From positions 1 through 37,526 of the forward strand of contig SOJU01000153.1 of NCBI GenBank assembly GCA_004376465.1: a stretch of DNA of 37,526 nucleotides, written 5' to 3'. The notes beneath the pieces were generated by a model, which worked only from the letters and a program-made list of their open reading frames with translations, was not told where the DNA came from and ran no database searches. The position numbers and the translations under genes were made by a program. The stretch is from Anaerolineales bacterium (GTDB taxonomy: Bacteria > Chloroflexota > Anaerolineae > Anaerolineales > E44-bin32). Of the stretch, positions 26,904 through 37,109 are shown piece by piece (position 1 is the stretch's first letter; each line of letters starts with the position of its first letter).

Positions 26904-27797
26904 TCAGTTCAGTGTAGCCCAATCCCTGTTCATGTCAACGGGGCGGACTTGCATGTCCTCCCCGCCTAATATGATGACCTCCCCGGCAGGAAGAACAATC
27001 CGCAATCTGCAATTTGGGGTCAGCCCTTGAAGCACCCCCGATAACTCCATATCCGTACCGGAAATCTTCACCGGCTGACCTCTAAATGCAAGAAAGTCTT
27101 CAAATGCTGAATGCAACTGCTCTGAATCCAGCATGCTAAGCCAACTCCCGATCCGCCCAACGATATCCACCAACAATCCAATCCGGCTTACTTTGCCTTC
27201 AATCCCCTCTTCCACACAAGCGGCTGGATAATCGACCTCTTCCCCGTCGGGGACGGATTTAGGGCTCACGTTTACACCGATCCCCAGGACAGCATATTCA
27301 AGATCTTCCCCCATCCAAACGCCCTCCGTGAGCACTCCAGCGACTTTGCCTCCCGAAGTGATGGCGTCGTTGGGCCATTTTATCCGCGCTTCCAAACCGA
27401 TCGTCGCTAAAGATTCTACGACTGCCAGCGCACCGAGCATATTCAGTCTTGCTAACGCCATCTGGGTGATATCTTCAGGTCGCAAGATCAAGCTGAGCGC
27501 CAGGGCACTTCGAGGTGGTGTTGACCAACTTCGTTGAAAACGACCCCGGCCTGCAGTTTGTTCATCGGCAACAACCAGCGTGCCGTGTGCCGCACCTTCC
27601 TGAGCCAGTGCCTGCGCTCGATCGTTCGTAGAAGCAACCGACTTATAGAAATGAAGCGGTTCTCCCAGACCTCTTACCGGCAGGCTCGACTTCAGGCGCT
27701 TTTCGCTGAACATGATTGGATTGTACTCGTCCATGCACAATTTGTGCCACAGGACGATTTCACCGGGGCATTCGCAGCAAGTGGACCTTACCGCCAA
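26904..27797 (-). CDS. birA: Biotin--[acetyl-CoA-carboxylase] ligase (BirA type without N-terminal HTH)
   Basis: LHFYKSVASTNDRAQALAQEGAAHGTLVVADEQTAGRGRFQRSWSTP; IKWPNDAITSGGKVAGVLTEGVW; VLGIGVNVS. The start is uncertain. Confidence 0.92.
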   Translation of the reverse strand: MAVRSTCCECPGEIVLWHKLCMDEYNPIMFSEKRLKSSLPVRGLGEPLHFYKSVASTNDRAQALAQEGAAHGTLVVADEQTAGRGRFQRSWSTPPRSALALSLILRPEDITQMALARLNMLGALAVVESLATIGLEARIKWPNDAITSGGKVAGVLTEGVWMGEDLEYAVLGIGVNVSPKSVPDGEEVDYPAACVEEGIEGKVSRIGLLVDIVGRIGSWLSMLDSEQLHSAFEDFLAFRGQPVKISGTDMELSGVLQGLTPNCRLRIVLPAGEVIILGGEDMQVRPVDMNRDWATLN

Positions 27798-27992
27798 TCA
27801 TTTCTCCTTCCAACAGATAAGCAAGAACTCATCCTGCTTGCGAACAGGTCGATTACGGGGGACCGCAAAACAGCCAAAGGACGACGATAATCATCAATTT
27901 TCACGCATACTTACGTCAGGATGCATAGACTTTCAAGAGCAATTTCACTATTTCCTACCGCTTGACTCTGCTACAATCGAAGGATCATCCAC

Positions 27993-28490
27993 ATGAAGCA
28001 CCTTTGGGCTCCCTGGCGTATGGACTATATTCAAGAAAGCTCCCATGAAGAGGGCTGTCTATTTTGCAGCTTACTTGCTCAGGAAGACGGTCCTGGCAAC
28101 CTCATCCTTCATCGCGGCCAAAATGTATTCGTCGTGCTCAACCGCTATCCATATACCAACGGCCATATGATGGTCGTTCCCTTTACACACGAACATTCTC
28201 TGGAAGGTCTTGACGACAAAACACTGCTTGAGATGCTCTCTCTCGCCAGCGATGCTTTAGGCGTGCTCCGTGATGCTTACAACGCGGATGGCTTTAACCT
28301 TGGTGCTAATATTGGCGAAGCCGCTGGCGCCGGTGTTAAAGAGCATGTCCACCTTCATGTTGTCCCCCGCTGGACTGGAGATACGAACTTCATGGCGACA
28401 ACAGCAGAAACTCGCGTCCTGCCCGAGGCCCTCGAAGTGACCTATCAGGCTCTTCGTGGACTCTGGCTATCACGGTTCGACAACGGATAA
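27993..28490 (+). CDS. HIT family protein (Ap4A phosphorylase/hydrolase-like)
   Basis: CLFCSLLAQEDGPGNLILHRGQNVFVVLNRYPYTNGHMMVVP; EHVHLHVVPRWTGDTNFM. Confidence 0.93.
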   Translation: MKHLWAPWRMDYIQESSHEEGCLFCSLLAQEDGPGNLILHRGQNVFVVLNRYPYTNGHMMVVPFTHEHSLEGLDDKTLLEMLSLASDALGVLRDAYNADGFNLGANIGEAAGAGVKEHVHLHVVPRWTGDTNFMATTAETRVLPEALEVTYQALRGLWLSRFDNG

Positions 28491-28549
28491 GCAATCCACG
28501 AGAAGGACCCATCACCCACCCGCATCACATCAACTAAAAGAGGATCAAC

Positions 28550-29755
28550 ATGACCAATAACGCAAGAGAAGCGGTAATACTCAGCGCTGCAAGAACACCT
28601 AGCGGACGTTTTCGGGGCGCACTCAGCCCCCTCAGCGCCACCCAACTTGGCGCTGCCGTGATCAAGGCGGCGGTCGAACGCGCTGGACTGAAGAACCTGG
28701 AGGACATCGACGAAACCCTGATGGGTAATGTTGTCTCTGCTGGTCTCGGGCAAGCACCTGCACGCCAAGCATCCATTTCCGCAGGCATCCCGCCCACAGT
28801 CGGTGCGACGACTGTGAATAAGGTCTGCGGTTCAGGGCTAAAAACAGGAATGATGGCCTCTCAGGCGATTAAAGCCGGAGACGGCGATCTTTTCGTTTGC
28901 GGTGGAATGGAGAGCATGAGCAAAGCTCCGTTTCTTATATGGGCGCGTGGAGGAGAGCTGCGTTACGGGCATGGGCAGATGACGGATGCTCTACTCTTGG
29001 ACGGGCTTTGGGATTCGTTTGAGGATTGGGCCATGGGCATGGCTGCGGAATGGGTCGCCGATGAATACCAGGTCACACGCGAGGCGATGGATCAATGGGC
29101 GCTCGATAGCCACTTGAAGGCGATCAAAGCGATCGATGAAGGCAAATTCAAAGCCGAAATCATCCCTTTGGAGGTGCCCGGTCGCAAGGGGAAAATCACC
29201 CTGGTTGAAGAGGACGAAACCCCGCGTCGTGATACCTCGCTCGAGATGTTAGCCAAACTTAAGCCTGTCTTTACAGCGGACGGGAAGGTGACCGCGGGGA
29301 ATTCCCCAGGCCTTAATGACGGTGCCGCAGCAGTGGTCATTTCCAGCCGAGAAAAAGCGGATGCTCTTGGAATCAAACCGATGGCTCGCATCGTTGGCTA
29401 TGCACAGGCAGCCGTTCCCCCGAAGGAATTGTTTACAGCGCCGGCTTTCGCCATCCCCAAGCTGTTAGAGAAGGTCGGTTGGGCTTTACAGGACATCGAT
29501 CTGGTCGAACTCAATGAAGCCTTTGCCGCCCAGGTTCTCGCTAACGGTTACGCGCTCGCCGATAAAGGCTGGGATTGGGACAAGGTAAATGTGAACGGCG
29601 GCGGTGTCGCCCTCGGCCACCCTATCGGAGCGTCGGGTGCAAGGGTGCTCACAACATTGCTCTATGCGCTTAGGGATCGCGGCGGCAAGCGCGGCATCGC
29701 TTCCCTGTGTCTTGGAGGTGGCGAAGCTGTCGCCATGGCCATCGAGATGGAATGA
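28550..29755 (+). CDS. Acetyl-CoA C-acetyltransferase (thiolase)
   Basis: ILSAARTPSGRFRGALSPLSATQLG; VNKVCGSGLKTGMMASQAI (nucleophilic Cys); NVNGGGVALGHPIGASGARVLTTLL; CLGGGEAVAMAIE. Confidence 0.96.
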   Translation: MTNNAREAVILSAARTPSGRFRGALSPLSATQLGAAVIKAAVERAGLKNLEDIDETLMGNVVSAGLGQAPARQASISAGIPPTVGATTVNKVCGSGLKTGMMASQAIKAGDGDLFVCGGMESMSKAPFLIWARGGELRYGHGQMTDALLLDGLWDSFEDWAMGMAAEWVADEYQVTREAMDQWALDSHLKAIKAIDEGKFKAEIIPLEVPGRKGKITLVEEDETPRRDTSLEMLAKLKPVFTADGKVTAGNSPGLNDGAAAVVISSREKADALGIKPMARIVGYAQAAVPPKELFTAPAFAIPKLLEKVGWALQDIDLVELNEAFAAQVLANGYALADKGWDWDKVNVNGGGVALGHPIGASGARVLTTLLYALRDRGGKRGIASLCLGGGEAVAMAIEME

Positions 29756-29863
29756 ACGATCCCGAGTTTGCCAACTGCGAGCACAAATGACAAGAAACAA
29801 ACCAAGCTGGTTGTTTTATACCTAGCATAATCTTGAAACGAACAGACTCAGAGGAGCGAATCG

Positions 29864-30715
29864 ATGGATGTCAAAAAAATATTGGTTGTTGGTGCGGGAA
29901 CAATGGGCAACGGCATCGCCCAGACCGCCTCGATCTCTGGTTACAACGTCACCATGACGGATGTCTCGCCCGAGATCCTGGAGCGCGCAACAGCTGTGAT
30001 CGCAAAATCAGTCGAGAAATTAGCAACCAAGGGTGTAATCGACGAAGCCCAGAAAGAGGCTGCCCTGCAGATAACCACTGCTCTCGACCTTGAAGCGGCT
30101 CGAGAAGCAGATCTTGTGGTTGAAGCAGCTACAGAGAATCCAGAATTGAAGTTGAAGCTATTTGCCGACCTGGATGGAATGGCTCCTGAGAAGACCATCC
30201 TCGCCTCGAACACATCGTCCATCTCCTTGACCAAGATCGGTGCTGCCACAAAACGCCCCGATAAAGTCATCGGGATGCATTTCTTTAACCCTGTCCCCTT
30301 GATGAAGCTGCTTGAGGTTGTCCGCGGACTTGCGACATCCGATGAGACGACTAAAGCAGTCGTTGAGGTCGGACGAAAGATGGGCAAGGAACCGGTGGAA
30401 GCCATGGATTCCCCTGGTTTCATCTCCAACCGCATTCTGTGCCCGATGATCAATGAGGCGGTGTTTGCTCTCCAGGAAGGCATCGGCACCGCTGAGGCGA
30501 TCGACACTGTGATGAAACTCGGTATGAACCACCCGATGGGCCCGCTTGCTCTGGCCGATCTGATCGGGCTGGACGTCGTTCTGTTCGTGCTAGAAGTCCT
30601 GCACCGCGATCTGGGTGAGGACAAATACCGGCCCTGCCCATTGCTGCGGAAGATGGTTGATGCTAGTTATCTTGGCCGCAAGACCGGCAGGGGTTTCTAC
30701 GACTACAGTAAATAA
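29864..30715 (+). CDS. 3-hydroxybutyryl-CoA dehydrogenase
   Basis: [78 protein letters not shown]. Confidence 0.96.
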   Translation: MDVKKILVVGAGTMGNGIAQTASISGYNVTMTDVSPEILERATAVIAKSVEKLATKGVIDEAQKEAALQITTALDLEAAREADLVVEAATENPELKLKLFADLDGMAPEKTILASNTSSISLTKIGAATKRPDKVIGMHFFNPVPLMKLLEVVRGLATSDETTKAVVEVGRKMGKEPVEAMDSPGFISNRILCPMINEAVFALQEGIGTAEAIDTVMKLGMNHPMGPLALADLIGLDVVLFVLEVLHRDLGEDKYRPCPLLRKMVDASYLGRKTGRGFYDYSK

Positions 30716-31044
30716 GAGGAAGTTTCGCTTTACCTCATCAATAATTTGAAAACGTTACTGGGCGGCCCATGTGTCAGCCCTTACGCGCAGAAGAGAATAG
30801 TTGGGCTTCTCTTCGCTATCTAATCGGAGATTTCATCGCTTACGATTTCGTCCAATAAAACACAATCCCGAGGTACTGCCGATCGTTTTACCCTCTGAAA
30901 TTTTGTTGTTTAGATTTTAATGAGATAATGGATACAACATCACGATAGGATGAACGGTTCTATTGCGTTGAAGACGAATCTGTACTATCTTCTAACCCAT
31001 GGTCCTGCCATAAAATTAAGGGTTGGATTCAGGAGGAATGCATA

Positions 31045-31341
31045 ATGTCATCAGTAATTTTCCCGATCTGGTTCATACTCGCTGCAATTTTCGCCTATCT
31101 GGCTTATATGCAATGGCGACTCTCAGGAGAGCCCCTGCGAACGTTTGCTTTTAGGGATCGCGATCGAGAACCGGGCGAAGCCGAATCGGATGAGATCACT
31201 AAGAAAACCATTGAGGATTTCAACAACTACCTGGAGATGGTCAACTTCCGCAACCAGAAGCACCACCAGATGGCTGCGATTGGATTCTTCGTGGCGGTCT
31301 TCCTTTCGCTCGTCTCGATGTTCTTGGTCTTCGGAGGCTAA
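31045..31341 (+). CDS. Small membrane protein of unknown function, two predicted TM helices
   Basis: 98 aa; hydrophobic N- and C-terminal segments; AGGAGG RBS at about 31031. Confidence 0.65.
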   Translation: MSSVIFPIWFILAAIFAYLAYMQWRLSGEPLRTFAFRDRDREPGEAESDEITKKTIEDFNNYLEMVNFRNQKHHQMAAIGFFVAVFLSLVSMFLVFGG

Positions 31342-31403
31342 TAGCAATAATCCTTACGTAAGACTTAAAACCATATTTCGCTTTCGTCGTTTATAGCCCG
31401 GAT

Positions 31404-31440
31404 ACCGGCAGTGGAGATCTTCCCTGCCGGTTGTTTTTTT
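31404..31440 (+). terminator. Rho-independent terminator
   Basis: ACCGGCAG-TGGAGATCTTCC-CTGCCGGT followed by TGTTTTTTT. Confidence 0.8.
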
Positions 31441-31681
31441 AAGAATCAGGATTACCTACCGGTCGCTCTGCTCCTCAGCCCTTCCTGCGAAGTCCCACTC
31501 GGTTTGTGGGACGCAGTCCCCCGCTTTTTGGGGGGCGCAGTCCCCCGCTTTCGCTATGCGTCCCCGAAGTGAAGCGGAGTGAGGTTGGGAGCGAATTTGA
31601 AGGATCTTCATCTCCCCACCCGAAAGGGGGAGCTTACTTCACCGAAGTTTCGTCTGAATAAACCGCATGGAGGCCACACTG

Positions 31682-33124
31682 CTAATCCCCGGTGAGCATC
31701 TCCCCTAGAAGTTCCTGGACTAGCTGGGGATTCGCTTTGCCCTTTGTCTCGCGCATGACCTGCCCCACAAACCAGCCGATCACCGATTCCTTTCCGGCGC
31801 GATACGTTTTCACCTGATCAGGGTTGCCAGCGATTACATCTACAATCACCTGACGCAAAGCGCCTTCATCGGACACCTGCGCCAGGTTCTCGCGTTCAAC
31901 GATTTCTATGGGGGGATTTCCTGTCTCCTCGACCTGGTCCAGGACCGACTTTGCTGTGTTCGTCGTTATTTTCTTCTCGTCGACCATGCGGATGATTTCT
32001 ACTAAATGGTGAGGTTGTAATTGGAGCCCGCCCGCCTTGATTCCTTTACTGCGAATGATGCGCAGCACATCATTCATCAACCAGTTCGAAACCGTCTTCG
32101 GCTCGCCGTCATACACATCAACCGCCTTTTCAAAATAATCCGCCAGGCTGCGTTCCTCGGTGAGAATCTCAGCATCGTAGATTGGGATGTCGTACTGTTT
32201 AGCGATGCGCGCCCGTCGTTCTAGTGGTAATTCAGGGAGGGCGGATAGAATCTCGCCCCGCCAGGTCTCATCGAGCTCGATCGGAAGTAAATCTGGTTCA
32301 CGGAAATACCGGTAATCCGCTTCGGTTTCCTTGACGCGCATCTTACGAAGAGTCCCGCTGTCCTCATCCCAATCCAATGTCCAGGCTTCAATGGTGCGGC
32401 CTGCCTTTACTTCGCGGATCTGGCGCTTAATCTCAGCCTGGATGGCATCGCGCACATTCTCAATTGAGTTTACGTTCTTGGTTTCTGTCTTTGGATTAAG
32501 CACATCCGAACCTTGGATGCGAATGGATACATTGGCATCGCAGCGAAGATGGCCGCGCTCCATATCCGCATCGGAGATCCCCAGCCAGCGCAAGAGCTGC
32601 CGCAAACGAATGAGATACTGCGCTGCCTCATCAGCCGACCGCAAATCTGGACCCGTGACCATCTCAACCAGTGGAACTCCGCAGCGGTTGAAATCAATCA
32701 ACCTGCGTCCCGCTTCTAAGACTGTCTTCCCGGCATCCTCCTCCATATGAAGCTTGGTGATCGTAACCCGACGCTGATCACCCTCTGGAAGCGGCACATC
32801 CATGAATCCCCCCAGCGCCAGCGGTTCGTTATACTGGCTGATCTGATACCCTTTGGGAAGGTCAGGGTAAAAGTAGTTCTTGCGGGCGAAGTACGAACGC
32901 GATTGAATCGAATCGGCGCGCATCGCAGAAGCCAGCAGCACTGCCTTCTCAACAACAGATCGATTGAGCACGGGCAAAACACCTGGCAATCCGGTGCAAA
33001 CAGGGCAGATATTCGTATTGGGCGGGTCAGCCCAAGAATCCGCTTTACACCCGCAGAAGATCTTCGAATTGGTATTCAGTTGAATGTGCGTCTCGAGACC
33101 GATGACGGCTTCGTAATCTGACAT
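31682..33124 (-). CDS. gatB: Asp-tRNA(Asn)/Glu-tRNA(Gln) amidotransferase subunit B
   Basis: MSDYEAVIGLETHIQLNTNSKIFCGC; CPVCTGLPGVLPVLN; FNRCGVPLVEMVTGPDLRSADEA; RCDANVSIR. Start set to 33124 by homology pattern. Confidence 0.97.
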   Translation of the reverse strand: MSDYEAVIGLETHIQLNTNSKIFCGCKADSWADPPNTNICPVCTGLPGVLPVLNRSVVEKAVLLASAMRADSIQSRSYFARKNYFYPDLPKGYQISQYNEPLALGGFMDVPLPEGDQRRVTITKLHMEEDAGKTVLEAGRRLIDFNRCGVPLVEMVTGPDLRSADEAAQYLIRLRQLLRWLGISDADMERGHLRCDANVSIRIQGSDVLNPKTETKNVNSIENVRDAIQAEIKRQIREVKAGRTIEAWTLDWDEDSGTLRKMRVKETEADYRYFREPDLLPIELDETWRGEILSALPELPLERRARIAKQYDIPIYDAEILTEERSLADYFEKAVDVYDGEPKTVSNWLMNDVLRIIRSKGIKAGGLQLQPHHLVEIIRMVDEKKITTNTAKSVLDQVEETGNPPIEIVERENLAQVSDEGALRQVIVDVIAGNPDQVKTYRAGKESVIGWFVGQVMRETKGKANPQLVQELLGEMLTGD

Positions 33125-33155
33125 CGATGGTGCCCCATTTCCCAAAGGATGATCC

Positions 33156-34391
33156 TTACTTACTATCGACTGTGATACGGATGATCTGATCCTCAATCGT
33201 GAGCGCCTCAGCTACTTCGAACCCATCGGTTACATATCCAAAAATCGTGAAGAATTCCTCCATTCCCGGAAGGTCATCAAGGGCGATGAAGATCTGGCTG
33301 CCACTGGAAGCCAGCACATCCGAGCGAAACCAATATCCAAGGGCGCCCGTGGTGGCGGGGTTCCCATTCTCAGATGGAAGCGTATAACCGATATCACTAT
33401 CAGGTCGACCGCCGGGGGAACCCGTTACGAAGTAGGAGTCAGGCTCTGCGTTGCTGATCGGGAAATCATCCCAATACCCAAGATTAGCCAGGACGATGAA
33501 ATTGTTCACACTCACCGGAGCTGAAAGCGGTTCGAGCTCGACTTGAATTGCACCCTTAGATGTTTCGATTGTTGCCGTATACTCCTTGTCCAAATCGATG
33601 ACCATCTCGGGCATTCCATTAAAAAGATTTTCTCTCTCCGCAAATGGGATTTCCGCGAGTGGACGTCCGTCCTCAGGCACAGGAATCACTGCATCGGGCA
33701 TCGGTGTTGGTGTGGGCAGCTGACTGTGTTCAACAACCTCGATCTCGACCCGGATCAGACGATCGCCCGGAAAATCCGGAGCTTCTGACGGATCACGCGG
33801 CGTTAATGCATTGACAATATCCATACCCTCGATGACTTTCCCAAAGATGGTATGCAGGCCATTGAGGTGGGGGGTTGCACCATAGGTAATGAAAAATTGG
33901 CTGCCGTTGGTGCCAGGTCCACCGTTCGCCATCGCCAGCAGTCCTTCCTGGTTGAACGTAACCCCGTGGATGATCTCATCCGCAAATTGATAACCCGGTC
34001 CCCCGCTGCCAGTGCCGGTGGGATCACCACCTTGAGCCATAAACCCCGGCAGCACCCGGTGGAACGTCGTTTCATCATAGAAACCCTGTTCAGCGAGAAA
34101 CACGAAGTTGTTGACGGTTATCGGAGCGCCCTGTGAGAATAGCTCAACGCTCACATCGCCCTTCTCCGTGACGAGGGTGGCGATATAAACCTTCTCGAGG
34201 TCTAGGGTGAGCTCAGGAGGGGAATCCCACTGCAGTTCTTCCCCCTCGCCCACCTCCTCCCCGGTCTCCTCTGTTTCCTGGAAATCTGGAGAAACTTCGG
34301 CTTGGAGCCCGCAAGCCGCAAGAAGCGTGACAAGCAGAAAAAGGACCAAGACCCAAAGACTGAGTCCGTATAAACGTTTTATTCCAACCAT
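33156..34391 (-). CDS. Lipoprotein with tandem cyclophilin-type peptidyl-prolyl isomerase domains
   Basis: Lipobox LLAAC; domain 1 FHRVLPGFMAQGGDPTGTGSGGPGYQF...GSQFFITYGATPHLNGLHTIFGKV; domain 2 is homologous but degenerate. Confidence 0.93.
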   Translation of the reverse strand: MVGIKRLYGLSLWVLVLFLLVTLLAACGLQAEVSPDFQETEETGEEVGEGEELQWDSPPELTLDLEKVYIATLVTEKGDVSVELFSQGAPITVNNFVFLAEQGFYDETTFHRVLPGFMAQGGDPTGTGSGGPGYQFADEIIHGVTFNQEGLLAMANGGPGTNGSQFFITYGATPHLNGLHTIFGKVIEGMDIVNALTPRDPSEAPDFPGDRLIRVEIEVVEHSQLPTPTPMPDAVIPVPEDGRPLAEIPFAERENLFNGMPEMVIDLDKEYTATIETSKGAIQVELEPLSAPVSVNNFIVLANLGYWDDFPISNAEPDSYFVTGSPGGRPDSDIGYTLPSENGNPATTGALGYWFRSDVLASSGSQIFIALDDLPGMEEFFTIFGYVTDGFEVAEALTIEDQIIRITVDSK

Positions 34392-34431
34392 TCGTATTCA
34401 CTCCATTTCGAAATTGCCATTGAATTGAACC

Positions 34432-36030
34432 CTACAGAGCTCCGATAACCTTTGGCTGCAAGGCGCGCCACGCCTCTCCTTCGGTTGCCATCTCGTAAGA
34501 ACGGCCTGCGCGCAGCAATGTCGCTTCAGAGAAATCTGGACCGAGGAATTGGATTCCTATCGGCAAGCCATTCTCTCCAAATCCCGCAGGGATCGATAGC
34601 CCAGGAACACCGGCGTGATTAGCTGGGACAGTCAACAAGTCTGCGTACTGCATGAGCACCGAATCACCGTAGACCGCACCGAGCTTGAATGCGGTTGTCG
34701 GCGTCGTCGCCGTGAGCAGGCAGTCCAGTTTATAGGAACCGCCTGGGTCAAAGGCGCGCTCAAAATCGTCGCGGATTAGCGTGCGCACCCGCAACGCACG
34801 TTCGTAATGCCCTTTCTCATATTGCTCTGCGGAGACATACATCCCCATTAATATTCGTAATTTGGGTTGTATCCCGAATCCCCGGCCACGCGTTTTCTTG
34901 TAAAGCTCACGGAGATTCTCCTCTTCGTCTGGAAAACGGTAGCCGTACTTAACGCCGTCATATCGATGCAGATTAGAAGCCGCCTCGACACGGGAGATTA
35001 CGAAATAGACCGGTATGCCGTGGTGTGTGTTTGGCATTGGGACTTCTTCGATGATTTCGGCGCCCATTTCGGCGAAGGTCTGGGCTGCCGCCAGGACTGC
35101 ACTCTCGATCTCCGGCGAGATCGGTTGCTCGATAAGTTCTCCAGTCTCCGGATCGGGGTACTTCAGTTTGAAATAATCAGGCGATAAACCGATGCGCAGC
35201 CCCTTCACGCCCTCCGTCAAGCCCTTGCAATAATCCGGCACGGGAGCGTTCGCAGCGGTCGCATCGCGCGGGTCAGGTCCGGCGATGGCATTCATCATCA
35301 GGGCTGTATCGGTGACATTTCTAGCGACAGGACCCGGACAGTCTAATGAAGAGGCGAAGGCAATTAATCCATAGCGTGAAACCCGTCCGTAGGTTGGTTT
35401 CATGCCGACGACACCGCAAAAAGCAGCCGGTTGCCGAATCGAGCCAGCCGTGTCCGTCCCCAACGAAATTGCCGCTTCACCTGCGGCAACCGCGGCTGTG
35501 CTGCCTCCCGAGGATCCGCCAGGGACATAGGTGGGATCCCAGGGATTCCCTACCGGTGGTAAAAACGCGGATGACTCGTTCGAAGAACCAAAAGTGAATT
35601 CGTCCAGGTTGACCTTCCCTACAACAACGGCGCCAGCTTCTTCTAAATGCTTCACAGGTGTAGCGCTGTAGGGAGAGATAAAGTTTTCCAATATCTTTGA
35701 ACCTGCGGTGGAGGGGGTGTCCTTCACGCAGAAGATATCCTTCACAGCCAGCGGTACGCCAGCCAGTGGTCCCGGATCTTCACCCGCGGCGATCTTCTGG
35801 TCAATAGACTCCGCCTGGGCCTGGGCGCGCTCGCGAGTCACGGTAATAAAGGCGTGCACTTTTTCCAAGTCCGTGGGATTTGGAGTGTAGGATTCGGTCC
35901 TAGCTTGGCGGCCTTCAACAGCATCGACCCGTTCGAGTGTCGATTTCAAGAGCTCAACAGCCGAGATCTCCCCACCTTTAATCCGCCGAACCTGCTCATG
36001 AGCGGGCAGATCACACAAATGTTCCGTCAT
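34432..36030 (-). CDS. gatA: Asp-tRNA(Asn)/Glu-tRNA(Gln) amidotransferase subunit A
   Basis: PLAVKDIFCVKDTPSTAGSKILENF; GGSSGGSTAAVAAGEAAISLGTDTAGSIRQPAAFCGVVGMKPTYGRVSRYG. Confidence 0.97.
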   Translation of the reverse strand: MTEHLCDLPAHEQVRRIKGGEISAVELLKSTLERVDAVEGRQARTESYTPNPTDLEKVHAFITVTRERAQAQAESIDQKIAAGEDPGPLAGVPLAVKDIFCVKDTPSTAGSKILENFISPYSATPVKHLEEAGAVVVGKVNLDEFTFGSSNESSAFLPPVGNPWDPTYVPGGSSGGSTAAVAAGEAAISLGTDTAGSIRQPAAFCGVVGMKPTYGRVSRYGLIAFASSLDCPGPVARNVTDTALMMNAIAGPDPRDATAANAPVPDYCKGLTEGVKGLRIGLSPDYFKLKYPDPETGELIEQPISPEIESAVLAAAQTFAEMGAEIIEEVPMPNTHHGIPVYFVISRVEAASNLHRYDGVKYGYRFPDEEENLRELYKKTRGRGFGIQPKLRILMGMYVSAEQYEKGHYERALRVRTLIRDDFERAFDPGGSYKLDCLLTATTPTTAFKLGAVYGDSVLMQYADLLTVPANHAGVPGLSIPAGFGENGLPIGIQFLGPDFSEATLLRAGRSYEMATEGEAWRALQPKVIGAL

Positions 36031-36383
36031 TCCAGCGCCTCTGAGGGGATGTCTGGCACGACGATGTAGCGCTCTTCCACCTCTGGTGCCTGTTCGAGGA
36101 TGTCGTCTGCTTCAGGGCAGATCTCAATGATGTCTTCCCGCAGGGAGGGCATGATCGCCGCTGAATAGGGGACGCCATGGGAGGTGATGGGAATGTCTTC
36201 AGAGACTTCGATGGCCTCCAACTCGCGGATCGCCCGAAGTTGTTCGTTCAATTCTTTACGCAGGTATTCCCCTTCCTCGGACGGCATTTCCAACGCGGCG
36301 AGGTCAACGAGATGGTTGAAGATCTCCACCGTAATCGCCTGTTCGGCTTTGCCTTTTGCTTTCGTCGGCACCTTCACCTCCAC
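36027..36383 (-). CDS. gatC: Asp-tRNA(Asn)/Glu-tRNA(Gln) amidotransferase subunit C
   Basis: VEIFNHLVDLAALEMPSEEGEYLRKELNEQLRAIRELEAIEVSEDIPITSHGVP; 4-nt overlap with gatA. The start may be slightly further in. Confidence 0.92.
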   Translation of the reverse strand: MEVKVPTKAKGKAEQAITVEIFNHLVDLAALEMPSEEGEYLRKELNEQLRAIRELEAIEVSEDIPITSHGVPYSAAIMPSLREDIIEICPEADDILEQAPEVEERYIVVPDIPSEALE

Positions 36384-36654
36384 GAAACGAGAATGGGGTC
36401 ATTGTACCCGTTGCAGAAAGCACGGTCAAAGCATCCAACCCAGGATACCAACACGCGCCCTGGGCTGGAATTGGGATTTTTTCCAACGGTATAGGAATTG
36501 CATCCCCCAACCATAAAGACAGCAGAAAAAGCAGCCGCCTTTCGGCCACCTTACGTTAGGTGTTCGCAAGGTTAAACGGTCATTTTCTTTGATACGATCC
36601 GAGTAGAAACAAAGTCTTGTCGAAGACGACAAATAACCATTTAGGAGGTTTATT

Positions 36655-37029
36655 ATGAAATCAATTCTTCGACCCCGCAGCTTCGGAATGCTCATACTTG
36701 CACTCATCCTCGCTGCATCCGTGTACGGCTTTGCTGCTGCGAATACCTTCCCCGACGGCGACACATACGCCGGTGAAGGGTCAACCAATATCCTTGGATA
36801 TGCTGTATCCAACGTGACCTACGGTCTCACAAGTGCAGACACAGATCCTTCGAATATTGATCAAGTAACATTTACGTTAGACGCAGCTGCGAGTTCCGCT
36901 TATGTATCCTTCGATGGTGGCACGAATTGGTACTCATGTGTAATAAGTGGTGGGACGAGTGTAACGTGTGCTGGACTGAATGTTGCAGTTTTAGGTGCCA
37001 ACAGCCTTGGCGTCATCGCTGTGGATTAG
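36655..37029 (+). CDS. Small secreted protein with signal peptide, candidate SipW-type substrate
   Basis: MKSILRPRSFGMLILALILAASVYGFAAANTF signal region; strong RBS AGGAGG at about 36642; followed by a signal peptidase gene. Confidence 0.75.
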   Translation: MKSILRPRSFGMLILALILAASVYGFAAANTFPDGDTYAGEGSTNILGYAVSNVTYGLTSADTDPSNIDQVTFTLDAAASSAYVSFDGGTNWYSCVISGGTSVTCAGLNVAVLGANSLGVIAVD

Positions 37030-37066
37030 GTTACGCCCTCACCAATTTATAAGTTTGTGTCATATC

Positions 37067-37099
37067 GGGGCACTCTCACTGTTGCAGTGATTGTGCCCC
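37067..37099 (+). promoter_or_regulatory. Intercistronic hairpin between the secreted protein and signal peptidase genes
   Basis: GGGGCAC-TC-TCACT-GTTGC-AGTGA-TT-GTGCCCC; no long T tract. Confidence 0.6.
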
Positions 37100-37109
37100 C
37101 TGGTCCAAA

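Noticed and set aside
29941-30624. 227-aa minus-strand ORF opposite hbd
   Set aside because: Shadow of hbd; Ser/Arg-rich, no domain signature.
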